A DNA stretch of 64,000 nt from Mangrovibacter plantisponsor (GCF_003182475.1 NZ_QGTS01000009.1:186001-250000); one strand, 5' to 3'; positions 16,094-24,629 are shown, numbered from the stretch's first letter. A program made the numbers and translations. The notes: generated by a model not told the origin, from the letters alone.

Positions 16094-18042
16094 TATTGAT
16101 GCGCCAGTGCGGTAACCGGGTTCATGCGTGCTGCATTCCGGGCCGGGAAATAACCGAACCCCAGACCGACCAGTGCGGAAAAGGCGCAGGCCAGGATAAC
16201 CGGTGTGAAGGTGAATACAAGGGTGAACTGAGTGGTCACCAGGGAGAACAACACTCCCAGTAGCATGACGCTGGCAATACCTGCTATCCCTCCCAGTAAA
16301 CAGATGACCATAGCTTCAATCAGAAACTGGCGTTTGATATCGCTGGGGCGAGCACCTACGGATAAGCGCAGGCCAATTTCATGGATCCTTTCCGTGACAG
16401 AAACCAGCATGATATTCATGACACCAACACCACCAACCAGCAGAGAAATTGCAGAAATAGCGGTGGTCAGTAAGGTCATTGAACGGGATACGTTTTTTAC
16501 CATTTCTTCCAGACTGTCATTGGTAACAGTAAAAAAGTCCCGTTGCCCGTGGGCCTGCTCAAGGTGGTTTTCCAGCGTGGCCCGGACCTGCTCCAGTGGC
16601 AGGCTGGCAGTGACACTGACCTGAATCGACTGGAAAGGAGTGTCGCCCGTTAAGCGCTGCATAAAGGCTGTCCAGGGGATCCAGATACGCAATGAGGTGT
16701 TGCCGCCAAAGCGGGATTCGACGTTGCGCACCACTCCGCTGATACGAAAAGGCACACCTGAAATATGGATAATTTGCCCGGTTGGATTGATTCCGTTGGT
16801 AAACAGCGCATCAGCCAGCCGTGATTCGATAACAGCAATTGCTTCGCTGGTGGTGACCTGGTGAGCGTAAAATGGTTGCCCTTCGATAAAAGTCTGGTTG
16901 TGCAGAAAATCATGACTGACACCGGTTATTGTGGCATCAGCATAGTGAGTAAACCAGCTGGCTGTAGCGCTGGTACTGACGACCGGGGATAGCCTTTCTA
17001 TGAATGGCAGTGATTTCAGTGCCTCAAGATCAGCCCGGCTGAGTGCATTATCGAAATCGCGGTTTGATGTGGCCCAGCCCAGGCCCGGGCGAATTTCAAT
17101 GGCCTGGTGATCGAGCTGGCTGATATCCGCCATAATGCGCTGATGCGCACCTTCCCCGATAGCCACAGAAGCAATAACCGACGCAATTCCAATGATGATG
17201 CCAAGCATGGACAACAACGCCCGGACTTTATGACCTGTCAGAGCACGCCAGGCGGTTTGTATTGCATCGGCGAGACTGCGCCAAAAATGAGGTGGCTGGC
17301 ATGCCATGGTGGTTGGCGGTAACGGGGCAGAAGGACATTGGGTATCGCTGGCCGGGATGTCACTAATAATATGACCATCATGCAGGGTGATAACCCGGTG
17401 TGCCTGCGCGGCAATCTCCGGGTCATGCGTGACAACAATAATGGTATGACCCGCCTGATTCAGGGTATGGAGTAGTGACATAACATCCTGGCCGGTGGTA
17501 CTGTCCAGTGCTCCTGTAGGCTCGTCAGCCAAAATAATGTCAGCGCCATTCATCAGAGCCCGCGCGATACTGACACGTTGTTGTTGCCCACCAGATAGCT
17601 GATTTGGGCGGAAAGCAAGGCGGTCGCCCAGGTTCAGTTCATTGAGCAGGTGAGCGGCCCGCTGTTTACGCTCAGAGGCTGCCATTCCGGTATAACTTGC
17701 CGGAATACAGACATTTTCCAGCGCATTTAAATAAGGCAGTAAGTGATAACGCTGAAAGACAAATCCAATATGGTTGCCCCGAAAAGTGGACAGCGCTTCC
17801 GCAGAGAGTTGTTGTGTTGGCGTACCGGCAATAATGCGCTCACCTGCACTGGGTGTGTCCAGGCAACCAATGATGTTCATTAATGTCGATTTCCCTGATC
17901 CGGAAGGGCCAACGATTGCAACAAACTCACCCCGGGTGATTTCCAGAGTAATGTTGTTGAGTGCGCACACTGTTTCCTGCCCGTTGGCAAACTGGTGTGA
18001 AACCCGGTTCAGGGAAATATAAGGGGAATTAGCGGAGTGCAT
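16093..18042 (-). CDS. MacB-like ABC transporter, ATPase-permease
   Basis: The start chosen is the ATG at 18042 (MHSANSPYISL), overlapping the macA-like gene by 14 bases; length 649 residues, as in MacB. The N-terminal ATPase has Walker A GPSGSGKST (45-53), signature LSGGQ (149-153) and Walker B IILADEP. A helix near 275, a large periplasmic domain and three C-terminal helices (with GGVGVMNIMLVSVTERI) complete the MacB fold. MacB uses ATP to push periplasmic substrates through the outer-membrane duct; known cargoes include macrolides, enterotoxin STII and lipopeptides. Here the cargo is probably the mature peptide of the cluster. Confidence 0.88.
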   Translation of the reverse strand: MHSANSPYISLNRVSHQFANGQETVCALNNITLEITRGEFVAIVGPSGSGKSTLMNIIGCLDTPSAGERIIAGTPTQQLSAEALSTFRGNHIGFVFQRYHLLPYLNALENVCIPASYTGMAASERKQRAAHLLNELNLGDRLAFRPNQLSGGQQQRVSIARALMNGADIILADEPTGALDSTTGQDVMSLLHTLNQAGHTIIVVTHDPEIAAQAHRVITLHDGHIISDIPASDTQCPSAPLPPTTMACQPPHFWRSLADAIQTAWRALTGHKVRALLSMLGIIIGIASVIASVAIGEGAHQRIMADISQLDHQAIEIRPGLGWATSNRDFDNALSRADLEALKSLPFIERLSPVVSTSATASWFTHYADATITGVSHDFLHNQTFIEGQPFYAHQVTTSEAIAVIESRLADALFTNGINPTGQIIHISGVPFRISGVVRNVESRFGGNTSLRIWIPWTAFMQRLTGDTPFQSIQVSVTASLPLEQVRATLENHLEQAHGQRDFFTVTNDSLEEMVKNVSRSMTLLTTAISAISLLVGGVGVMNIMLVSVTERIHEIGLRLSVGARPSDIKRQFLIEAMVICLLGGIAGIASVMLLGVLFSLVTTQFTLVFTFTPVILACAFSALVGLGFGYFPARNAARMNPVTALAHQ

Positions 18043-19195
18043 GTGCGTTCTCACCCAGCATGATGGTTTCACCTGCATTCAACCCGGAAATAATTTCAAC
18101 ATATTCATGATTACTGATACCGGTGGTAACTAACCGCTCAGTAACCTGGCTGGCGTCTTTAACCTGTACCCAGTACTGGCCATTTTCGTTGCCAGGTCGC
18201 AGAACCGCCTGGAGTGGCAGGCGCAATACTTGTTTTACCTGCGCTGTGATAATAAAAATCTGTGCCGTCATGGCGGGTTTGAGTTGCCTGTCGGGGTTGG
18301 CAATATTGAAAACACCGTTGTAATAAACCGCAGAGGTGTTCAGGGCTGAGCTATTCCCATTGCCGGTTTCCTTCAGCAAATCATCCGGTGCCTGTTGAAT
18401 GGTGCCTAACTGGCTGTCGTAACGGTGTTCTGGTGCGGCAATGATATAGAACCACAGTGGCTGGCCTTGCCGTACTTTCAGAATGTCTGCTTCTGAAATA
18501 CGTGTATGGATACTCATGTTATCCAGATTGGCGAGGATCATAATGGTGGGCGCAGACTGGGATGAGACAATGGTTTGCCCTTCCTGAGTCAGAATGCCGA
18601 GTACCTCACCATCAATCGGGGCTGTAATTTTGGTATAAGCAAGATTGGCCTCCGCGGTTTCTACCGATAAACGAGCCTGGTCAATTTGAATACTGTTCGC
18701 CTTAAGCTGGGCCTGATTGATGTCATACTGGAGCTGTGCGTTTTCCTGTTCACTGGGAATGGCTGCGCCATCTTTCGCCATCTGGTTCTGGCGGTTTAAC
18801 TCACGTAATGCCTGGTCAACATTTAATTGGGCTATTTCCCTTTGGATCAGTGCATTTTCTAGCTCTGCACGGGCGCGGTTGACTTCGCTTTGTTGTAGTG
18901 TTGGGTCTATTTCTGCCAGTAATTGCCCACGAGTGACTTTTTCCCCTTCTTTAACATGTAATTTATGTAACTGGCCATTTACCTGAGCACCGACACTGAC
19001 CTGCTCTGAGGGCTTAAGTACCCCGGTGGCTAATATATAACTTTCAATATCACCATAATCAACAATACCTGTTTGCTGTAAATAGGATTTCTCGCTGGTG
19101 GAGGAAAGATAGAATAGCGGCAATAAAAGTAGTATAGCCACCATCAAAACAAGCAGGTGTTTTTTATTTAATAATAAAGAAAGTGTTTTTTTCAT
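18029..19195 (-). CDS. MacA-like periplasmic adaptor (membrane fusion protein)
   Basis: This 388-residue protein has one N-terminal membrane anchor (about residues 12-30), a split biotinyl-lipoyl domain (GVLKPSEQVSVGAQVNGQ and ITAPIDGEVLGI), a coiled-coil hairpin between, and a beta-barrel ending. These are MacA features. It bridges MacB and the outer-membrane factor. It is the second gene of the operon, 77 bases after the precursor gene, with a strong hairpin in that gap. Confidence 0.87.
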   Translation of the reverse strand: MKKTLSLLLNKKHLLVLMVAILLLLPLFYLSSTSEKSYLQQTGIVDYGDIESYILATGVLKPSEQVSVGAQVNGQLHKLHVKEGEKVTRGQLLAEIDPTLQQSEVNRARAELENALIQREIAQLNVDQALRELNRQNQMAKDGAAIPSEQENAQLQYDINQAQLKANSIQIDQARLSVETAEANLAYTKITAPIDGEVLGILTQEGQTIVSSQSAPTIMILANLDNMSIHTRISEADILKVRQGQPLWFYIIAAPEHRYDSQLGTIQQAPDDLLKETGNGNSSALNTSAVYYNGVFNIANPDRQLKPAMTAQIFIITAQVKQVLRLPLQAVLRPGNENGQYWVQVKDASQVTERLVTTGISNHEYVEIISGLNAGETIMLGENAHALR

Positions 19196-19221
19196 GGTTA
19201 AACTATTGGCATGTTTATATA

Positions 19222-19262
19222 CCCTCCGTTATTTTTCAATAATCCCGATAAATAACGGAGGG
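19222..19262 (-). terminator. Hairpin between precursor peptide gene and macA-like gene
   Basis: Perfect 13-bp arms (CCCTCCGTTATTT / AAATAACGGAGGG) around a 15-base loop, starting 10 bases after the precursor stop codon. There is no strong T-tract. This is typical of a read-through or RNA-processing element that keeps precursor levels high relative to export genes. Confidence 0.65.
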
Positions 19263-19272
19263 AATGACTTAA

Positions 19273-19497
19273 TTACTTCTCGTCACAACGTTTCGCGGTA
19301 CCGTCTTTATTGATTCCATCATCACGGTACCAGCCATTTGATGCAGGTGCTGCTGCACTTTGGCGCCAGTAGCACAGACCATACGGGCCTTCTTTCCAGC
19401 GCACACCGTCTTTGTCAATCCAGATGTTGCTGCCACCATTGATTTTTTCTGCTGCCTGCATATCCAGGACAGTCGCGAATGCCATTGCGTGACTCAT
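19273..19497 (-). CDS. Double-glycine-leader precursor peptide (bacteriocin/RiPP-like)
   Basis: The ATG at 19497 follows AGAGGT and gives 74 residues. Residues 1-22 form a leader (MSHAMAFATVLDMQ... ending AEKINGG), matching the double-glycine type cut by C39 peptidases. The predicted mature part of 52 residues starts SNIWIDKDGV, is rich in Trp, Tyr, Gly, Lys and Asp, and has two cysteines (GLCYW and KRCDEK) that could form one disulfide. It is the first gene of the cluster that also encodes a C39 ABC transporter, a MacAB-type pump and fatty-acid enzymes. I do not recognise the core peptide. The likely role is a secreted, possibly acylated, antibacterial or signalling peptide. Confidence 0.75.
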   Translation of the reverse strand: MSHAMAFATVLDMQAAEKINGGSNIWIDKDGVRWKEGPYGLCYWRQSAAAPASNGWYRDDGINKDGTAKRCDEK

Positions 19498-19877
19498 GAA
19501 TACCTCTTTTAAAATAGAAAACATTAACAATAAAGTGTGAACTCATTTTTTTTGAAACCCAGTCACTGAGTTTTATGGAGTAACGCACAGATTCCCATAA
19601 TATTATTAAGTGACGTGGATCCTTAAATTAAATGAGATGAGCTTACCCATCATAGTTAAATGATGCTGTGAAAGGACTCCGTTGTATGGATGAACCTGTG
19701 TAGCATTAAAGGGTAAATTCGCGGCGAAGTTTATAATCATTTTTATATGGTGATCAATTAGTATTTATAGTAATGATGAATATTAGGAATTTTTAAATAA
19801 GGATAGGATTATTTTTTTCTGGGGGATGAGGGGTTTTATTTTTTTTGTCAACATATGTGTTATTTTTTAGTGAAAAT
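19498..19877. other. Promoter region of the peptide cluster
   Basis: About 380 AT-rich bases with no convincing gene separate the precursor gene from the terminator of the reductase gene (both minus strand). It must hold the promoter of the 11-kb cluster. I see no clear regulator-binding palindrome and no regulator gene directly beside it. Confidence 0.4.
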
Positions 19878-19911
19878 AGCCAGAGTGAAGAAGTAATTTT
19901 ACACTCTGGCT
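19878..19911 (-). terminator. Terminator after the CoA-disulfide reductase gene
   Basis: Stem AGCCAGAGTG / CACTCTGGCT with a 14-base loop, followed on the minus strand by ATTTTC. It lies 8 bases beyond the stop codon of the reductase-rhodanese gene. Confidence 0.7.
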
Positions 19912-19918
19912 CTGGTAT

Positions 19919-21577
19919 TTATTCAGTTGCCTGTAGTACGGCCTGCCAGGTTTTAAAACCGCCACTCAGATTACGGGCGCGGAAACCTTGTGCGGTGAGA
20001 ATGCGATACGCAACATGGCCGCGCAACCCGCTTTGGCAGCCAATCAGGATCTCTTTGTCTTTCGGCAGCCTGCCCAGATTTTCCCGTAATGTATCCAGCG
20101 GGATCGATAACGCATTAGGGTACTCACCAAACTGCGTCAGTTCGCCGGGGTTGCGGATATCCAGCAGGCACTGGGTTGCCGGGTCAAGCTGTTGAATGTC
20201 GCTGGCATGGCAAATCGCTGTGTCACCAAACAGCACGTTGGTTGCCACCATCCCAGCCTGGTTTACTACATCGCGCGCACTGTTAAAGGGTGGGGCATAG
20301 GTCAGTTCCAGGTGTTCAAGGTCGGCTACTTTCATGCCTGCCCGCTGGGCGACAGCCAGCACATCAATGCGTTTATCTACCCCGTTTTGCCCACTGGCCT
20401 GAGCACCGAGGATCGTACCATTTTGCGGATCAAACAGCAGTTTAAGGCTGATCATTGCAGCACCTGGGTAGTAACTGGCGTGATCTGCACTGTGGACGTA
20501 CACCTTTTCATAACGGCGGCCGCGTGCAGCCAGTTGTTTCTCATTCGCGCCACAACTGCCAATACTTAGCGAGAAGACTTTGCAGATGGCGGTTCCCTGG
20601 CTGCCGCGATAAGTGCTTCCCCGGTTCATCAGCATGTTGTCTGCAGCGATGCGCCCCTGGCGGTTTGCCGGGCCTGCCAGCGGAATTAATGTGGGAGACT
20701 GGAACACCAGATCCTGGGTTTCAACGGCATCGCCCACGGCATAGATACCTGGCACCGAAGTCTGCATTTGCGCATTAACCCGGATACCGCCACGCTCACC
20801 TGTGGCAATCCCTGCGTCTGTTGCCAGGCGGCTTTCCGGCTTCACGCCAATCGCCAGCAACACCATACCGGTGCGTAATTTTTCCCCGGAGGAAAGCTCA
20901 ACGCTTAACCCGGCGACATCCCGCGTAACCTGCTTCAGTGCGGTTTTCAGGCGCAGGTCAACACCGTGGTTACGTATTTCCTGGTGAAGTGCTGAGGCCA
21001 TTTCCGGGTCTACCGGGGCCATCACCTGGTTGCCCATTTCCAGTAGCGTTACGCTCATGCCACGCTCTGTCAGTGCTTCCATCACTTCTAACCCAATAAA
21101 ACCACCACCCACCAGTGTGGCATGTGAAACATCGTGTTGTTTTATCCAGGCGATAATGGCGTCCATATCATTGATACTGCGCAGGGAAAAAACACCGGTT
21201 TCGTTCAGCCCTGGTAACGGCGGCACAATTGGAGCAGCGCCTGTGCTGAGCAATAAGCGATCCCAGGTTTCGGTGTAATTTTCGCCGGTTGTGAGGTTCT
21301 TCACGGTGACGGATTTCTGTTCCGGATCAATAGCGAGCACTTCATGGCGCACGCGCACATCAATATTGAACCTGGTTTTGAAATCTTGCGGCGTTTTCAG
21401 GATAAGCGACTGTCGCTCGGGAATGACACCGCCAATGTGGTAGGGCAGGCCGCAGTTGGCGAACGAAACATATTCGCCACGCTCCAGCACGATAATTTCT
21501 GCATCTTCACTCAGGCGCCTGGCCCTTGCCGCAGCCGAAGCACCACCGGCAACACCACCAACGATTACAATTTTCAT
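19919..21577 (-). CDS. CoA-disulfide reductase-like flavoprotein fused to rhodanese
   Basis: Two adjacent ATGs (21580 and 21577) follow AGAGAGGA; spacing favours 21577 (MKIVIVGGVAGG), giving 552 residues. The N-terminal part is a pyridine-nucleotide-disulfide oxidoreductase with FAD motif GGVAGGASAAARARR and the single redox cysteine Cys42 in FANCGLPYHIGG, diagnostic of CoA-disulfide reductases and NADH-dependent persulfide reductases. The last 100 residues are a rhodanese domain with the active loop GCQSGLR (Cys about 514). Such fusions reduce CoA- or glutathione-persulfides. It is divergent from a BigR-like repressor and YeeE-type transporters, a classic sulfide/persulfide module. Confidence 0.9.
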   Translation of the reverse strand: MKIVIVGGVAGGASAAARARRLSEDAEIIVLERGEYVSFANCGLPYHIGGVIPERQSLILKTPQDFKTRFNIDVRVRHEVLAIDPEQKSVTVKNLTTGENYTETWDRLLLSTGAAPIVPPLPGLNETGVFSLRSINDMDAIIAWIKQHDVSHATLVGGGFIGLEVMEALTERGMSVTLLEMGNQVMAPVDPEMASALHQEIRNHGVDLRLKTALKQVTRDVAGLSVELSSGEKLRTGMVLLAIGVKPESRLATDAGIATGERGGIRVNAQMQTSVPGIYAVGDAVETQDLVFQSPTLIPLAGPANRQGRIAADNMLMNRGSTYRGSQGTAICKVFSLSIGSCGANEKQLAARGRRYEKVYVHSADHASYYPGAAMISLKLLFDPQNGTILGAQASGQNGVDKRIDVLAVAQRAGMKVADLEHLELTYAPPFNSARDVVNQAGMVATNVLFGDTAICHASDIQQLDPATQCLLDIRNPGELTQFGEYPNALSIPLDTLRENLGRLPKDKEILIGCQSGLRGHVAYRILTAQGFRARNLSGGFKTWQAVLQATE

Positions 21578-21770
21578 CATATCCTCTCTTAAAGCCTGCT
21601 CAGGCAGGCCGGTGTTTGCCCGTGTTCTGCCGGGCAATGCGCCTGTCACTCATCGAAAATCAGGGTAATCGGTGAGGTTAAGCCTGGTGCGTGTGACCAG
21701 AAAAAAGCGTGACAGCGCCTGAAATACTACACTATACTTAATAATATTATATAAAATCATATATTGTTGG
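21578..21770. promoter_or_regulatory. Divergent promoter of the sulfide module
   Basis: The gap between the divergent reductase and ArsR-type genes carries a very AT-rich segment at about 21725-21768 with imperfect inverted repeats (AATATT..ATATT). BigR/YgaV-type repressors bind AT-rich dyads of this kind. The exact operator cannot be fixed by eye. Confidence 0.4.
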
Positions 21771-22112
21771 ATGTCAATGATGCCAGAACATGATCAGCAA
21801 GATTTTTATGACGCGATGAAACTTGCCGCTCAGGGCGCGGCAGATGTTCTGCGTGGTTTATCGAACAGCGACCGGCTGCTGTTGATGTGCCAGTTAAGCC
21901 AGGGCGAAGCCAGTGTGGCGCAACTGGAAGAGGCCGTGGGGATTCACCAGCCTACGCTTTCTCAGCAACTGGGGGTTATGCGCCGCCTCAAACTGGTAGA
22001 AACCCGCAGGGAAGGGAAACAAATTTTTTATCGTATTGAAGATAAGCGTGTTTTAACACTACTCACTACGCTGTATGACCTGTACTGCCCCGTCCAGCAA
22101 GATGGGGAATGA
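21771..22112 (+). CDS. ArsR-family repressor, BigR/YgaV-like persulfide sensor
   Basis: This 113-residue winged-helix protein has the recognition helix in HQPTLSQQLGVMRRLKLVETRREGK. Two cysteines lie in the pattern of BigR/SqrR sensors: one in LLMCQL of helix 2 and one near the C-terminus in DLYCP. In BigR these form a disulfide or tetrasulfide on contact with sulfide, releasing DNA. It is the first gene of a plus-strand operon with two YeeE/YedE halves and divergent from the reductase, so it should control both. Confidence 0.87.
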   Translation: MSMMPEHDQQDFYDAMKLAAQGAADVLRGLSNSDRLLLMCQLSQGEASVAQLEEAVGIHQPTLSQQLGVMRRLKLVETRREGKQIFYRIEDKRVLTLLTTLYDLYCPVQQDGE

Positions 22113-22122
22113 GGAGCAAGAG

Positions 22123-22554
22123 ATGACAATTAATTTTGCGCAGTTTACGCCAGTTGCCAGTTTCAGTGGTGGGTTGCTGATTGGCCTGGCGGCGATTGTG
22201 TTGATCCTGTTTTGTGGGCGTATTGCTGGCATCAGCGGCATTCTTGGTGGCATGTTGCAGCGAGAAACGCGTGCTGAAGGCTGGCGAATTGCATTCCTGC
22301 TGGGGTTAATTGGCGCGCCGGTGCTGTACCTGAGCTTTTTCCCCCGGCCGGATATCAGCCTGTCAGCCTCCACACCGCTTATTCTTATCGCCGGGTTACT
22401 GGTGGGCGTGGGGACCCGGTTAGGTTCAGGCTGCACCAGCGGCCATGGGGTTTGTGGGTTATCGCGTTTTTCACCACGTTCACTGGCTGCAACACTCACG
22501 TTTATGGCGGTGGGTTTTGCCACGGCAACATTACTGGGCTGGTTACGGGGGTAA
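22123..22554 (+). CDS. YeeE/YedE-family sulfur transporter half, PmpA-like
   Basis: The ATG at 22123 behind GAGGAGCA gives 143 residues with four membrane helices and the family motif RLGSGCTSGHGVCGLSR, whose cysteines handle thiosulfate or persulfide sulfur. YeeE-type proteins move reduced sulfur species across the inner membrane. Only half of the fused transporter is encoded here; the next gene supplies the other half, as in the bigR-linked pmpAB arrangement. Confidence 0.87.
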   Translation: MTINFAQFTPVASFSGGLLIGLAAIVLILFCGRIAGISGILGGMLQRETRAEGWRIAFLLGLIGAPVLYLSFFPRPDISLSASTPLILIAGLLVGVGTRLGSGCTSGHGVCGLSRFSPRSLAATLTFMAVGFATATLLGWLRG

Positions 22555-22559
22555 GGGAG

Positions 22560-22976
22560 ATGCGGATTATCGTTTCGTTTATTGCAGGCCTGGTATTTGG
22601 CCTGGGGCTGCTGGTCAGTGGTATGGCAAACCCGGCAAAAGTTCTGGGGTTTCTCGACCTGGCTCACCCATGGGACCCTTCGCTGGCTCTGGTAATGGCC
22701 GGGGCCATTGCCGTTGGGGTTGTGGGCTTTAGCATGGCAAAACGGCGCAAAACCGCGATTTGCGGTGGGCCGGTTTCGTTACCCACCCGCCGCACGCTGG
22801 ATAAAGACCTGTTTTTCGGCGCGGCAATTTTTGGCCTGGGCTGGGGGCTTGCCGGGATTTGCCCAGGGCCGGCACTGGTTCTGGTTGGGGCCGGTTATAT
22901 CAAAGGGGTGTTGTTTGCCCTGGCGATGCTGGTGGGGATGTGGCTGGCTGGCATCATGCGGCCTGCAGGGCATTAA
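22560..22976 (+). CDS. YeeE/YedE-family second half, PmpB-like (DUF6691)
   Basis: The ATG at 22560 follows AAGGGAG five bases after the previous stop, giving 138 residues. Motifs are GLLVSGMANPAKVLGFLDL and GLGWGLAGICPGPALV, the latter with the conserved Cys-Pro-Gly-Pro. It is the C-terminal half of a YeeE/YedE-type sulfur transporter and should pair with the preceding protein. Confidence 0.87.
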   Translation: MRIIVSFIAGLVFGLGLLVSGMANPAKVLGFLDLAHPWDPSLALVMAGAIAVGVVGFSMAKRRKTAICGGPVSLPTRRTLDKDLFFGAAIFGLGWGLAGICPGPALVLVGAGYIKGVLFALAMLVGMWLAGIMRPAGH

Positions 22977-22994
22977 CGCTCATTTTCCGGAGGG

Positions 22995-23027
22995 GCTTAT
23001 TCGGTTTTCTGAAATAGCCGAATAAGC
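22995..23027. terminator. Inverted repeat between convergent genes
   Basis: Arms GCTTATTCGG / CCGAATAAGC lie between the plus-strand transporter half and the minus-strand channel gene and include the channel's last codons. No T-tract, so weak evidence for termination. Confidence 0.35.
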
Positions 23028-23389
23028 ACCGCTACTGTCCAACTGACCATCAGTGTTCCGGCCAGGCCTTCAGCGGCACCTGTCAGGCGGAAATCCATTG
23101 GTAGCAGCACATCACCGTACCCGACGGTGGCATAGCTGGTCAGGGAAAAGTACATGGCGGTTTCAAAATTAGGCAGCGCGTGTTCAACAGTATAAAAAAT
23201 AGCAAATATCCCGGCTTCCAGACTGTGGATTAATAACACGGAAACCAGTACCAGAAACAACCGTAACAGCTCGCGGGGAGTATGTTTTTTATCACCGGGT
23301 TTGACGCGCAGTATCATAAGCGTCCAGATAGAATGCATCAGCATTAGAACCGCGATAAGCACTACCAGATAATAGAATTGTTTGATCAT
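22997..23389 (-). CDS. Two-helix potassium-channel-like protein
   Basis: The 130-residue protein has two or three hydrophobic helices and a pore loop with the selectivity filter TVGYGD (SLTSYATVGYGDVLLP). That filter is the hallmark of K+ channels; the protein lacks a C-terminal ligand-binding domain such as RCK. It is probably a simple tetrameric inner-membrane ion channel. It is a single-gene unit on the minus strand. Confidence 0.87.
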   Translation of the reverse strand: MIKQFYYLVVLIAVLMLMHSIWTLMILRVKPGDKKHTPRELLRLFLVLVSVLLIHSLEAGIFAIFYTVEHALPNFETAMYFSLTSYATVGYGDVLLPMDFRLTGAAEGLAGTLMVSWTVAVLIRLFQKTE

Positions 23390-23972
23390 ACCAGAGCCTG
23401 AATAGGGTTAAGTCACGCCCTTCCCACCAGGGAAAAGCACCCGGTTTTTTCGTATCAGTTATTTGCCGCCACTGCTCAATAACAAGGTATAGCACCGTGT
23501 TGCATTTCTTTCTTCTTTATATTTATGCCATTGTACAGGTTACAGACCGTTGCTCCGGGAGGCGCAGATGGCAGTAACCAGCCTGGAAAAATGTACTCCT
23601 TAGAAAATATATGTGACTGGCTTATTTGCATTTTTTGTTCTTAATCAATTGGTTAATTCGTGTCTTATGATGTTGCTGTTTGGTGTGCTCCCTGAATCAG
23701 GCGAGCCTGGTATGAATGGCCGTGCACAAAAATACACATATCCCAGCTGGCTTATTTAATGCGTGATTTTTGCTATGAATTATTACTAAGCATATCGCAC
23801 CAGTATTTATTGAATAATGAAAAAATATAACAATTATCATGATGCTTATTCATATGATTTTTGGGTGTATTAATTTAGTTAATAAGGCTTATTAATATTT
23901 ATCGTTTTTGGGTTAAAAAGTGCTCGTGATAAATTTTAGGATAATTCTTCGAGAAAGGTCTTAATACATTCT
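23390..23972. other. Intergenic region upstream of LuxR-type gene
   Basis: About 580 bases with no gene that I can support, becoming strongly AT-rich after about 23740. A near-palindrome (TTAATCAATTGGTTAA) lies at 23641-23656. It probably holds the promoter of the LuxR-type gene at 23973. Confidence 0.4.
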
Positions 23973-24629
23973 ATGTTGCTAAATTTATTTGATGATGGTT
24001 CACTGGCGGCCCATGGGGTGAAAACGCTGCTACAGGAACTTACCCAGAATATTCAGCTGTGCACTACTCCGGTATTTGTTTGTAGTGTGGGGATGTCTTA
24101 CTCAGAAAAAACCCACCAGACAATCAGTTATATTAATGATAACCCGTCCATGCTGGTTATTATGGTAAGCGCGACTGACATGGGGGTATTTCGTTGCAAA
24201 GAATACCTGGAATTATTGGGTAACCGGTTGATTTGTATCGACAGTACCTGGTCGGTGGAGCTGATTCGCAGCAAGCTATCTGGCGTGGTTAACGCCTTAC
24301 CTTCTCTGGCAATAGCCGGCAGCCAGGCGATTAAGGGCAAGAGCAGTGCGCGGCATGAATCGGCTATGGGGTTGTTGAGCCCAACAGAAAATACCGTACT
24401 GAAACTGATGCTGAAAGGGTATGACCACCAGTTGATTGGCCGTGTACTGGGTATTTGCAATAAAACAGTCAGCCGCCATAAACGCAGTCTGATGAATAAA
24501 CTGGGCGTTGATACGCTGGCCGGATTACATGTTTATTTTTGTATGGAAAGTATTTTAACCGGGAATGTAGCCAAAACGACGCTGCCTGTTACTGAAGATA
24601 TTCAGCTGCATGAAGTATTTCTGATGTAA
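23973..24629 (+). CDS. LuxR-type transcriptional regulator
   Basis: This 218-residue protein has a C-terminal LuxR helix-turn-helix (about residues 133-185: LSPTENTVLKLMLKGYDHQL followed by IGRVLGICNKTVSRHKRSL). The N-terminal part resembles a degenerate receiver-like domain without the phospho-acceptor set, as in RcsA/FimW/EcpR-like regulators of surface structures. It is followed closely by a LysR gene. Its targets are unknown; the microcin locus and fimbriae to the right are candidates. Confidence 0.8.
   Translation: MLLNLFDDGSLAAHGVKTLLQELTQNIQLCTTPVFVCSVGMSYSEKTHQTISYINDNPSMLVIMVSATDMGVFRCKEYLELLGNRLICIDSTWSVELIRSKLSGVVNALPSLAIAGSQAIKGKSSARHESAMGLLSPTENTVLKLMLKGYDHQLIGRVLGICNKTVSRHKRSLMNKLGVDTLAGLHVYFCMESILTGNVAKTTLPVTEDIQLHEVFLM

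Noticed and set aside
8504-19497. Aryl polyene cluster
   Set aside because: There is only one ketosynthase and no ammonia-lyase, thioesterase or second ACP; the cluster contains a GG peptide and a C39 transporter instead.
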